Shown in pieces: positions 1 to 5,428 of a stretch of DNA of 7,636 nt. Position numbers and translations under genes: made by a program. How positions within the stretch are numbered: position 1 is the first letter of the stretch; each line of letters starts with the position of its first letter. Below the pieces are notes generated by a model, which saw only the letters and a program-made list of their open reading frames with translations, did not search any database and was not told where the DNA came from. This stretch comes from Labilithrix luteola (GTDB taxonomy: Bacteria > Myxococcota_A > Polyangia > Polyangiales > Polyangiaceae), in NCBI GenBank assembly GCA_026225435.1, contig JAMFST010000291.1, forward strand, positions 1-7,636, in the 5' to 3' direction.

Positions 1-497
1 ATGACGAACCCGAGCACGAAGCGCGCGAGGGTCGCATACGCGCGCGCCGCCAGCTCCGGGCGCAGTCCGCTCTCGAGCAGGATCGCCAGGCTGCGCTCGC
101 GCTGCGCCATCGCATTCGGTCCGCGGGGGACGCAGCCGACCAGCAGCTGCGCGACCCCTCGGTGCCGACTCAGGACCGCGAACATGCTGCGCGCCAGCAG
201 GCCGAGCGCCTCTTGCCAGGTCGCAGGCGTGAGCTTGCGCGCTTCGAGATCGATCTCGCCGAACACCACGTCGATCACCTGCGCGACCAGCTCCGCTCGG
301 TTGGCAAAGTGCCGGTATAGAGTCGCCGTCCCGGAATCGAGACGCAGCGCGAGGGTGCGCATCGACAGCGCGTCGGCGCCTTCCTCGTCGGCGAGCCGCA
401 GGGCCGTCGCGACGATTCGCTCGAGCGGAAGCGGTGGGCGGCCGGGAGACCGTCGCGCAGACGGCTCGTTGACTTCGGCAGGACGTCCCTTGGGCAC
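1..497 (-). CDS. TetR/AcrR-family transcriptional regulator, C-terminus cut by the window start
   Basis: Probable DNA-binding repressor; 165 residues are visible and the frame runs off base 1 without a stop. A basic, proline-rich N-terminal tail (residues 1-25) is followed by the TetR helix-turn-helix at about residues 26-76. The family signature is clear: a first helix ending ADEEGADALSMRTLA, then the recognition part with TATLYRHFANRAELV. Residues 95-165 look like the C-terminal ligand-binding and dimerisation helices (RSMFAVLSRHRGVAQLL, then AARAYATLARFVLGFV). The start is GTG at 495-497, chosen because an AGGAGG Shine-Dalgarno (minus strand, about 508-515) sits about ten bases upstream. 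The ligand is unknown. A divergent AraC-type relic lies just upstream, and the nearby thioesterase makes an acyl-CoA or lipid-related role conceivable, but that is only inference. The family call is secure; the target is not. Confidence 0.88.
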   Translation of the reverse strand, partial: MPKGRPAEVNEPSARRSPGRPPLPLERIVATALRLADEEGADALSMRTLALRLDSGTATLYRHFANRAELVAQVIDVVFGEIDLEARKLTPATWQEALGLLARSMFAVLSRHRGVAQLLVGCVPRGPNAMAQRERSLAILLESGLRPELAARAYATLARFVLGFV

Positions 498-507
498 CGC
501 CCCGAAT

Positions 508-515
508 CCTCCTCT
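508..515 (-). promoter_or_regulatory. Ribosome binding site of the TetR-family gene
   Basis: The minus strand reads GAGGAGGA here, a near-perfect Shine-Dalgarno, about ten bases before the GTG at 497-495. It fixes the start of the regulator, since no ATG in that frame is near the start of the homology. Confidence 0.7.
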
Positions 516-533
516 CAGGACGTCGAGGAGGTC

Positions 534-746
534 AAGTGGCGGCGCGGGGCTTCACGCCTCCGCCGCCTCACCCGCGGCGCCACGGTGAAGAGCACCGCCG
601 CCGACGTCGGCTACGAGAGCCCGAGCGCCTTCATCGCCGTGTTCAAGCGCGTGAGCGGGACCTCGCCGGGCGGCTACTGCGCCACGCAGCTGGAGAGGAA
701 GTTCGAGTCGGCCTTGCACACCAGGCCAACATTTGCACAATTGTAG
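534..746 (+). pseudogene. AraC-family regulator relic (C-terminal helix-turn-helix only)
   Basis: One plus-strand frame encodes a stretch with the hallmark of the second AraC/XylS helix-turn-helix: DVGYESPSAFIAVFKR followed by VSGTSPGGYCATQ (about 609-695). In AraC proteins this lies near the very C-terminus and ends in SP-x-x-Y or F, as here. Upstream in the same frame (534-584) the residues RLRRLTRGATVKSTAA resemble the linker and first helix of that domain. No sensor domain or first helix-turn-helix can be read before it, and that DNA is instead the 5' end of the divergent TetR gene. The frame ends at TAG 744-746. The last part overlaps the 3' end of the opposite lipoprotein gene. I read this as the tail of a regulator whose front was lost. 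The 5' boundary is approximate. Confidence 0.68.
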
Positions 747-1813
747 CTACCGTTCACGCCCCCGACGCACAGGCTGATGGTGGTGCCGTCGCTGGCGCAC
801 TGGTTCACGCCGTCGGAGAACGGGGTGCAGCCGCCGGGGAGCGCGCAGAAGGCGTAGGAGTGCGAGTCGTCGCAGGTGGCACCCAGCCCCGGGCAGTCGA
901 CGGTCTCGGCGTTGGTGGCGATGCACGCCGTGATCGATGCGCCCGAGCAGGCGAAGGGGGCGGCGGTGTTGCAGGTGGCCGGCCGGCCATCGAGGGCGCA
1001 GCCGAGCACGTCGTCGCAGGCGGCGCCGAAGAGCGAGCAGTCCTCGCTCGGCTGGCCGCCGTCGCGCGCCTCGGTCGGATCGCAGGAGCGCTGGAACACC
1101 CCGTCACAGGCCGCCCCGGCGCCGCAGGGGTTCGGAGTGACACAATCGAGGGCGACGGTGTCGCAGTTGGAGCCGGCGACGAACCCGCTCGAGGCGCAGT
1201 GGTAGAGGATCCCCTCGTCGCACGACACGGTGTCGGTGGTCCCCGTCTTGGTCGGCGAGGGGACGCAGTAGGCCCCCGCGTCGGCGCACAGCGAGCTGTT
1301 GTCGGCCAGCACCTCGTAAGGAAGCACGTCGAGCTGCGCTGCGCAGGTGGTGGCCGCCAGCACCTGCTGCAGCATGGCCAGCTGCGAAGCGGTGGGCTCA
1401 TTGGCCGGCGGCCGGGGGCCGGCGAAGAGATCGACGCAGGCGCTGAAGTTCCCCTGCTGGACGGGCAGCCCCATGACGAATTGCAGCGAGGGGGCCAGCT
1501 GCGTGCAGGTGGCCACGTCGTTGCACAATTGTACAGCCTGGTCGATATTGGTGAAGAACGACGGATAGGGCGCGCCGTCGGCCATGATGGGCGGCAGGGT
1601 GACGCTCGCCTCGGCGGCGTCGCCGGTCACGGTGGCGTCCCCGACGTTGCCTGCTTCGAGTCCGCCGTCGACGGACATCGACCCGTCGACCCCGTCGTCC
1701 GGCAACACCACGCCGTTGAAGACGGTGCAGGCGACCAGGCCAAGGGTTCCGGCGCCGCCGATCATCCCGAGCGCGAGCGCGACGACCTGTACGCGGGCTC
1801 GCACTCTCGGCAT
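674..1813 (-). CDS. Cysteine-rich secreted lipoprotein, function unknown
   Basis: A 379-residue exported protein. The N-terminus has arginines (MPRVRARV), a hydrophobic stretch and a lipobox LVAC with the lipidated cysteine at residue 29, so it should be anchored to a membrane by lipid. Residues 30-70 are an Asp/Gly/Ala/Val-rich linker (DDGVDGSMSVDGG). The rest holds about 28 cysteines in loosely repeating units in which Cys is often followed by Asp or preceded by Gly-Ala (for example GAACDG, GAACDD, GATCDD), suggesting a disulfide-rich extracellular domain. Such proteins are common in myxobacteria, where most are unassigned. I preferred ATG 1811-1813 because it gives a compact signal peptide; an in-frame GTG at 1846 would add eleven residues. 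Neither has a clear Shine-Dalgarno. The stop at 674-676 lies inside the AraC relic on the other strand. Confidence 0.8.
   Translation of the reverse strand: MPRVRARVQVVALALGMIGGAGTLGLVACTVFNGVVLPDDGVDGSMSVDGGLEAGNVGDATVTGDAAEASVTLPPIMADGAPYPSFFTNIDQAVQLCNDVATCTQLAPSLQFVMGLPVQQGNFSACVDLFAGPRPPANEPTASQLAMLQQVLAATTCAAQLDVLPYEVLADNSSLCADAGAYCVPSPTKTGTTDTVSCDEGILYHCASSGFVAGSNCDTVALDCVTPNPCGAGAACDGVFQRSCDPTEARDGGQPSEDCSLFGAACDDVLGCALDGRPATCNTAAPFACSGASITACIATNAETVDCPGLGATCDDSHSYAFCALPGGCTPFSDGVNQCASDGTTISLCVGGVNGSYNCANVGLVCKADSNFLSSCVAQ
733..745. repeat. 13-bp repeat TTGCACAATTGTA, copy 1
   Basis: The word TTGCACAATTGTA occurs here and again, identically and in the same orientation, at 1521-1533. 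Its core ACAATTGT is a perfect palindrome. This copy lies near the 3' end of the lipoprotein gene and at the end of the AraC relic. The two copies are read in different codon phases of the lipoprotein gene, so protein repetition does not explain them. Confidence 0.5.
1521..1533. repeat. 13-bp repeat TTGCACAATTGTA, copy 2
   Basis: Second identical copy, 788 bp from the first. With flanking bases it forms TGCACAATTGTACA, a 14-bp dyad with a single mismatched pair, the shape expected of a dimeric regulator's site. AT-rich words of this length are unusual in this GC-rich DNA. No function is shown. Confidence 0.5.
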
Positions 1814-1854
1814 CCAGCGGGACGATAGCGTGGTTCCCGCCCGCACGACAGCGT

Positions 1855-1866
1855 GACCGCGCGGTC
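1855..1866. promoter_or_regulatory. 12-bp perfect palindrome in a divergent intergenic region (possible operator)
   Basis: GACCGCGCGGTC reads the same on both strands. It lies in the roughly 130-bp gap between the divergent lipoprotein and thioesterase genes, where both promoters should be. A 12-bp palindrome made only of common GC-rich steps could arise by chance, and no convincing -35/-10 pair was recognised nearby. Confidence 0.25.
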
Positions 1867-1944
1867 GCCAGTGCCCGCCGTCACGGCCGCGCGTCGTTGC
1901 CCCACCGAGGACTTTTCGTCCGCCAGGGCGTAAGGTGCGCGCGC

Positions 1945-2724
1945 ATGTCCGACGCCTACTACCAGCCTCTCGGTGACGGTCGCTTTGCCTCCACGCCGGC
2001 GGTCGTGGGCCCGTGGGGAGCCGGCCTGGCTCACGGCAGCCCGCCCGCCGCGCTCCTTCATCACGTCATGGAGAGCGCGAGCCCGCGGAGCGACGTGCGC
2101 GTCGCGCAGCTCACCTACGACTTCTTCGGCCCGGTGCCGGCGACGGAGATCGAGGTCACCGCGGAGATGGCGCGCCCCGGCGCTCGCATCGATCTGTCCA
2201 AGGCGCGGCTCTCGGCCGGCGGGCGGACGGCGATGGAAGCGCGCGCGTGGCGCATCGCCGCTGCGCCGGGTCGCGTGCCCGAGGTCGCGGACGCGCGCGA
2301 GGTCCCCCGGCTGCCGGCTCCGCACGCGCAGCGCTTCTTCGCCGACCTCCCCTCGTTCGGGTACGGCGAGTCCATCGAGTGGCGCTTCGTCGAGGGGGGC
2401 TTCCACGAGATCGGGCCGGCCACGGTGTTCGCCCGTCCGCGCATCCCGCTCGTCGCCGGCAGCGAGCTGACGCCCCTCGAGCGGCTGCTCTTGATGGTCG
2501 ACTCCGCCAACGGCATCAGCGGCGAGCTCGCGCCGGCGCAGTTCACCTTCGTCCCGGTCTCGCTGTCGATCACCCTGTGGCGCCACCCGCGCACCGAGTG
2601 GACCGGCATGCGCGCCAAGACGACGATCGATCCGGAGGGGATCGGGCAGACCTACACCGAGCTTTTCGACGAGGCGGGGTTCCTCGGCACCGCGCTGCAG
2701 GCGCTCTTCATCGCCGCGCGCTGA
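1945..2724 (+). CDS. TesB-like double-hotdog acyl-CoA thioesterase family protein
   Basis: Predicted cytoplasmic thioesterase of 259 residues, likely hydrolysing an acyl-CoA to free acid and CoA; the chain length cannot be read. The first hotdog (residues 12-105) has the GPWGAGLAHGSPPAALL segment that opens these proteins, followed by VAQLTYDFFGPVP and a strand ending AMEARAWRIA. A proline-rich linker (about 108-128) leads to the second hotdog (145-259), with MVDSANGIS at 184-192, in the position of the conserved helix Asp, and the ending WTGMRAKTTIDPEGIGQTYTELFDEAG. This two-domain layout and length match the acyl-CoA thioesterase 4HBT_3-type family (Pfam PF13622 in my recollection). ATG 1945 was chosen because homology begins right after it and a TAAGG lies upstream; an in-frame ATG at 1897 would add sixteen residues unlike the family. 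It converges on the methyltransferase with only 16 bp between stops. Confidence 0.85.
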   Translation: MSDAYYQPLGDGRFASTPAVVGPWGAGLAHGSPPAALLHHVMESASPRSDVRVAQLTYDFFGPVPATEIEVTAEMARPGARIDLSKARLSAGGRTAMEARAWRIAAAPGRVPEVADAREVPRLPAPHAQRFFADLPSFGYGESIEWRFVEGGFHEIGPATVFARPRIPLVAGSELTPLERLLLMVDSANGISGELAPAQFTFVPVSLSITLWRHPRTEWTGMRAKTTIDPEGIGQTYTELFDEAGFLGTALQALFIAAR

Positions 2725-2754
2725 AGGGCGGTCGGCCCGTTCAGGCGACCCTTC
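2723..2754. terminator. Possible bidirectional stem-loop between convergent genes
   Basis: GAAGGG at 2723-2728 can pair with CCCTTC at 2749-2754, and TCG at 2732-2734 with CGA at 2746-2748, giving an interrupted nine-pair stem around an 11-base loop. It spans the 16-bp gap between the thioesterase and methyltransferase stop codons. There is no T-run on either side, so a classical intrinsic terminator is not proven. Confidence 0.3.
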
Positions 2755-3352
2755 GCGCGTAGATGACGGCGTCGACCCCGCTGCCGGCGACGGCGCGCAG
2801 GTGCTCCTCGGCCACGATGTTCCAGCGTCGCGGATCGAGCGCTGCGATCGCGTCCTCCACCGCGACCTGCACCTGACCGGCAGCGGCCGTCTTGGCGCCG
2901 GTCACCGGATCGATGGGGCGGTGGCCGACCATCAGCAGCGCCCCACCGAGGGCCACTCCGCTCGCCATTTTCTGCACCATCTCTTCGACCGATCCGGCCA
3001 CGTGGACGAAGAGGCAAACCACGAGATCGAAGTGCTCGGGCTCGACCTGCCAGGTCGCCAGATCACCCTCCGCCCAGACGATGCGGGCCGCGAGGTCCGC
3101 CCCCGCGGCCTCGGCCATCGAGCGCCCCTGAGCAAGGGCGCTGGCGGAGAAGTCCACCGCCGTGACCTGCCATCCCAGCGCAGCCAGCCAGAGCGTCTCC
3201 GCCCCGTGTCCACACCCCGCGTCGAGAGCGCGCCCGGGCCGCAGCTGCGCGGCTTCGCGAACGAGGTGCGCATTGGGCGGACGCCGCGCGACCTTGTCCG
3301 GATGCTCGCGGAGCGTCCTGGCCCACAGCTCCTCCCACACCTCTCGCTTCAT
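2741..3352 (-). CDS. Class I SAM-dependent methyltransferase
   Basis: A 203-residue cytoplasmic methyltransferase; the acceptor substrate is unknown. The Rossmann-type SAM fold is clear. Motif I is ALDAGCGHGAETLWLA at residues 42-57; the acidic ribose-binding residue is in VTAVDFS (Asp67); a GD pair, WAEGDLATW at 93-101, binds adenine; motif IV is FDLVVCLFVHV at 108-118. The N-terminal WEELWARTLREHPDK and PPNAHLVREAA suggest the small, often stand-alone methyltransferases annotated near tellurite-resistance TehB or UbiE-like enzymes, but that does not fix the substrate. ATG at 3350-3352 was chosen because homology starts there; a GTG at 3394 would place its own promoter inside the coding sequence. 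There is no Shine-Dalgarno, which fits the predicted start of transcription almost on the ATG. The gene lies downstream of the truncated hotdog gene in the same direction. Confidence 0.87.
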   Translation of the reverse strand: MKREVWEELWARTLREHPDKVARRPPNAHLVREAAQLRPGRALDAGCGHGAETLWLAALGWQVTAVDFSASALAQGRSMAEAAGADLAARIVWAEGDLATWQVEPEHFDLVVCLFVHVAGSVEEMVQKMASGVALGGALLMVGHRPIDPVTGAKTAAAGQVQVAVEDAIAALDPRRWNIVAEEHLRAVAGSGVDAVIYARRVA

Positions 3353-3353
3353 G

Positions 3354-3388
3354 ATACTTAGTATGTTGCATGATAATCTATTGGTCAA
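3354..3388 (-). promoter_or_regulatory. Predicted sigma-70-type promoter of the methyltransferase with overlapping palindrome
   Basis: On the minus strand a -35 box TTGACC (3388-3383) and a -10 box CATACT (3365-3360) are separated by exactly 17 bases. The region is a distinct AT-rich island. Seven bases past the -10 box the ATG at 3352-3350 begins, so the transcript should be leaderless or nearly so. An 11-bp palindrome, ATACTTAGTAT (3354-3364), overlaps the -10 box, a typical place for a repressor. CATGATA is also directly repeated at 3350-3356 and 3369-3375. Confidence 0.5.
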
Positions 3389-3410
3389 CGTCACCCGCGA
3401 TTCCCGACCC

Positions 3411-3671
3411 TCACACCAGCGGGCGCTCCTGCAGGCTGGCCTTGAGCTGCTCGAAGGTGCGCGGCTTGCCGAGCGCGGAGAGCATGGCGCCGTTGATCGC
3501 GTCGGACCCCTTCCCTCCCAGCTTGCCGGCGTGGATGTCGCCGAGCTCGACGATCACCTTGTCCCCCACGAGGAAGGTGGTGCGAAAGCCGAAGTAGCGC
3601 GCGAAGGGGCCGCCCGACCAGGCTTCCCCCAGCTCGTCGTACTGCGCTTGGGTGAGGGGCTCGTCGCTCAT
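3411..3671 (-). pseudogene. Truncated PaaI-like single-hotdog thioesterase (N-terminal half)
   Basis: An 86-residue frame whose first 65 residues look like the front of a PaaI/DUF4442-type hotdog protein: FARYFGFRTTFLVGDKVIVELG, then IHAGKLGGKGSDAINGAMLSAL. In the family the last segment leads into the central helix, usually continuing with a Phe-Asp-x-Ala-x-Gly-like motif, and then three to four more strands, for about 140 residues in all. Here it switches after LSAL to GKPRTFEQLKASLQERPLV and stops, so the second half of the fold is missing and this tail resembles nothing in the family. The missing half could not be read in another frame between here and the methyltransferase. The start ATG at 3669-3671 has no Shine-Dalgarno. 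It may be expressed as a fragment, but is probably not an active thioesterase. Family assignment is moderate. Confidence 0.55.
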
Positions 3672-4142
3672 GTCGTTCAACGCGATTGTTGACCGCAACG
3701 CCTCGCGGGGCAACCCCTTACGTCTTGCACGCTTCGCCCCGCCGGCGCGTGCTCTCGCGGACCAGCAGCTCCCCTTCGACGTCTCGCATCTCCGGGCGAC
3801 GTCGGGCACGTCGGGCGCCCCCAAGCTGGTGCAGCTCACCCATCGCAACTACGTGCTGGCCGCGAAGCGACTGGCCGGGAACAGCGGCTTCGCGACCCGG
3901 GACCGCCCCTACCTCTGCAGCTCGATCTGCCGCGCTGCCCGCTCATCAGCGACGTGGCCATCACGGCCAAGGAGGACGCGGTCCTCGACGCCGTGGTCAT
4001 CGCCCACGTCATCCCGGCCGCCGGTTACGAGGCGACCTTCCTCGCCTGGTGCCGCGAGAACCTGGGCAAGCGCGGTGTCCCCAGCCCCGTCTCCCGGAGG
4101 TCGATACGCAACTTGCCAAAGTTCAGCGCGTCGATCCAGCGA
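3670..4142 (+). pseudogene. AMP-forming acyl-CoA synthetase/ligase, internally deleted and frameshifted
   Basis: Two separate pieces of one ANL-family enzyme are readable. In one frame (about 3775-3921) DVSHLRATSGTSGAPKL, QLTHRNYVLAAKRLAGN and DRPYLCS carry the AMP-binding P-loop signature (TSGTTG-x-PKG in active enzymes, here SGTSGAPKL with the glycine after Lys lost). In another frame (about 3936-4142) CPLISDVAITAKEDAVLDAV and AHVIPAAGYEATFLAWC, then LGKRGVPSPV and NLPKFSASIQR, match the C-terminal swinging domain. The catalytic lysine expected after LPK-T-S-x-G is gone. Roughly 300 codons between the pieces are missing, with the junction near 3915-3935, together with a change of frame. Family enzymes are normally 500 residues or more. 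The N-terminal start at ATG 3670 (MSFNAIVDRNAS, with an upstream GAGGGG) is plausible but less sure. Dead gene. Confidence 0.78.
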
Positions 4143-4273
4143 ACCACGACCGTGGCCCTCACTGACCGCCGCCACGACGCTCCGCCAGTGCACGATGGAC
4201 CGCCCCGGTGGATTCGCTCGCGGGTGGACGGAGCGCAGCGCAGTCCGGCCGCGCTAGAATCCCTGAAAATGGC
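4143..4273. other. Intergenic spacer with no recognised feature
   Basis: After the last readable synthetase homology the frame continues into unrelated residues. I see no start with a ribosome site, no promoter boxes and no clear repeat before the tRNA terminator. Probably leftover DNA from the decayed gene. Confidence 0.4.
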
Positions 4274-4305
4274 AAAAGCCCCTCGTGCGGAGCGCCGAGG
4301 GGCTT
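4274..4305 (-). terminator. Intrinsic terminator of the tRNA-Gly gene
   Basis: On the minus strand a perfect ten-base stem, AAGCCCCTCG pairing with CGAGGGGCTT (plus-strand arms 4276-4285 and 4296-4305), encloses a ten-base loop that can itself form three more pairs. The stem is followed by a short T-run (AAAA at 4274-4277 on the plus strand). It starts about ten bases after the 3' end of the tRNA, as expected for a single-tRNA transcript. Confidence 0.85.
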
Positions 4306-4315
4306 GTTGTGATAG

Positions 4316-4387
4316 AGCGGGAGAAGGGATTCGAACCCTCGACGTCCACCTTGGCAAGGTGGCACTCTACCACTGAGTTACTCCCGC
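4316..4387 (-). tRNA. tRNA-Gly, anticodon GCC
   Basis: The minus strand folds into a complete 72-base cloverleaf. The acceptor stem is GCGGGAG with CTCCCGC, the D stem ACTC/GAGT with loop AGTGGTA, the anticodon stem CCACC/GGTGG around loop TTGCCAA (anticodon GCC, reading GGC and GGU), the variable region ACGTC, and the T arm GAGGG-TTCGAAT-CCCTT with one G-T pair. The discriminator base is T. The next bases are CTA, so CCA is not encoded and must be added after transcription. It has its own promoter upstream and terminator downstream, and no second tRNA follows. Confidence 0.96.
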
Positions 4388-4399
4388 GACTTGGGCGCA

Positions 4400-4429
4400 G
4401 ATGTAGCTCGCCCACTCCGACCCTGTCAA
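4400..4429 (-). promoter_or_regulatory. Predicted promoter of the tRNA-Gly gene
   Basis: On the minus strand a perfect -35 box, TTGACA (4429-4424), lies 18 bases before TACATC (4405-4400), a weak -10 box. Twelve bases separate the -10 from the mature 5' end of the tRNA, giving a leader of a few bases to be removed by RNase P. The exact -35 and its placement make this convincing despite the imperfect -10. Confidence 0.55.
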
Positions 4430-4441
4430 CGACAGATCGAC

Positions 4442-4458
4442 GAGATCGTTACGATCTC
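4442..4458. repeat. 17-bp inverted repeat upstream of the tRNA promoter
   Basis: GAGATCGT and ACGATCTC are perfect inverted arms around a single T. The repeat lies 13 bases upstream of the tRNA -35 box and 24 bases downstream of the PP2C stop codon. It could be a regulator site for the tRNA promoter or a stem-loop at the end of the PP2C mRNA; no T-run follows it on the minus strand, so a factor-free terminator is unlikely. Confidence 0.45.
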
Positions 4459-4482
4459 ATCTCTCCGTCGCGAACCTCCTTT

Positions 4483-5322
4483 TCAACCTGCGATCTCCGC
4501 GATGACGGCCGTGATGTTGTCCTCGCCGCCGCCGTCCTTCGCCGCATCGACCAGCGCGGCACAGGCCTTCTCGAGCGGCGACAGGCCGACGAGCTCCGGC
4601 AGGTCCTCCGCCTCGATCATGTTCGACAGGCCGTCCGAACAGAGGAGCAGGCGGTCTCCGACGTTGAGGGTGATGCGGCCGAGGACGACGTCGAGCTCGT
4701 CCTCCTGCCCCATGACCTGCATGATGACGTTCTTCTGCGGCGAGGCCTCGGCCGCCTCGGCGGTGAGGGCGCCGGAGTCGACGAGCATCTGCACGAAGCT
4801 CTGGTCGTGGGTGACCTGCTGCAGCTTGCCGCCGCGCAGGAGGTAGCCGCGCGAGTCGCCGACCTGGGCGAAGACGGCAGAGTCGTGCTGCAGCCAGGCC
4901 ATGGTGAGCGTGGCGCCCATCCCCTTCTTGTCCGGCGCGCGCGCGGCGAGGCGGACGTGGTGGCTGACCTCCTGCACCACGCGACGGAGGGCCGCGTCGC
5001 GCAGCTCTTCCCCCGCGGGCGCGGTGCCGGCGAAGGCGCGCATGGCCTCGCGCATGCGGTCGATGACGATCCCGCTCGCCACCTCACCGGCCTGGGCGCC
5101 GCCCATTCCGTCGCTGACGACGAGGACCACGCCGGGCCCCGCCGTGTCTCCGCTGATGACCCCGCCCCCGCCGTCGCTGGGGATGGTCGGCGGAGCAGGT
5201 GTGCTCGCCGGGACGCCGGCTGCCGTCAGCTCTCTCGAGCCGAACGCCAGCACGACGAACGCATCCTCGTTGTGGGATCGAACGAGACCGGTATCCGTGG
5301 CTCCGAAGGCGCGTACTTTCAT
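4483..5322 (-). CDS. PP2C-type serine/threonine protein phosphatase
   Basis: A 279-residue cytoplasmic Mg/Mn-dependent phosphatase (PPM family) that should remove phosphate from Ser/Thr residues, opposing Hanks-type kinases, which are abundant in myxobacteria. Conserved motifs appear in order: TDTGLVRSHNED (10-20, metal Asp20), VVSDGMGGAQAGEVAS (68-83, Asp71), KGMGATLTMAW (133-143), AQVGDSRGYLLR (152-163), THDQSFVQMLVDSGALT (171-187), LLLCSDGLSNMI (225-236, Asp230) and GEDNITAVIAEI (266-277, Asp268). All metal-binding aspartates are present, so it should be active. An insert at residues 30-62, rich in Pro, Ala and Gly, lengthens the loop between motifs 1 and 2. There is no membrane segment or extra sensor domain. 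It starts at ATG 5320-5322 with only a weak GAG upstream. It is divergent from the DUF692 operon, 102 bp apart, and no kinase is in view, so its target is unknown. Confidence 0.93.
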   Translation of the reverse strand: MKVRAFGATDTGLVRSHNEDAFVVLAFGSRELTAAGVPASTPAPPTIPSDGGGGVISGDTAGPGVVLVVSDGMGGAQAGEVASGIVIDRMREAMRAFAGTAPAGEELRDAALRRVVQEVSHHVRLAARAPDKKGMGATLTMAWLQHDSAVFAQVGDSRGYLLRGGKLQQVTHDQSFVQMLVDSGALTAEAAEASPQKNVIMQVMGQEDELDVVLGRITLNVGDRLLLCSDGLSNMIEAEDLPELVGLSPLEKACAALVDAAKDGGGEDNITAVIAEIAG

Positions 5323-5407
5323 CTCGATGTCAGTCTCGTTCTGGCCCCTTGGGCACCTTCCCCACGATCGCCTAGCTTACCGCAGACCAGGGCGCTCGCG
5401 ACCAACC

Positions 5408-5428
5408 ATGACGAAGGACCAACCGTGA
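5408..5428 (+). other. Six-codon upstream ORF overlapping the start of the DUF692 gene
   Basis: ATG at 5408 opens a frame encoding MTKDQP whose stop TGA (5426-5428) overlaps the GTG start at 5425-5427. The word GACCAACC is directly repeated at 5400-5407 and 5417-5424, around the ATG and just before the GTG. The small frame has no ribosome site of its own, so translation is uncertain. Confidence 0.25.
5414..5418 (+). promoter_or_regulatory. Ribosome binding site of the DUF692 gene
   Basis: AAGGA six bases before the GTG at 5425 decides the start of this gene. The open frame continues far upstream, but that stretch is antisense to the phosphatase gene and the tRNA. Confidence 0.55.

Noticed and set aside
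1..588. Plus-strand open frame at the window start
   Set aside because: Arg/Ser/Ala-rich shadow of the TetR gene, which is clearly encoded on the minus strand.
536..1828. Long plus-strand open frame of 430 codons
   Set aside because: It is antisense to the lipoprotein gene, has no recognisable domain, and its Gly/Arg/Ala/Val-rich composition is typical of an opposite-strand shadow in GC-rich DNA. The minus strand has the signal peptide and ordered cysteines.
1762..2586. Minus-strand open frame of 274 codons across the thioesterase
   Set aside because: Opposite-strand shadow with Arg-rich low-complexity translation; the plus strand encodes a coherent double-hotdog protein.
3370..3597. Plus-strand 75-codon frame, considered as a small gene divergent from the methyltransferase
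   Set aside because: It is antisense to the hotdog remnant, has no ribosome site and no recognisable sequence.
4285..5424. Upstream extension of the DUF692 open frame to give a 648-codon protein
   Set aside because: The extension crosses the tRNA gene and is antisense to the PP2C gene. DUF692 homology and a ribosome site begin only at 5425.
5323..5424. Possible sigma-54 or sigma-70 promoter for the MNIO operon
   Set aside because: TGG..GGGC-like and TTGGGC/TAGCTT words exist, but spacing and matches are too poor to support a call.
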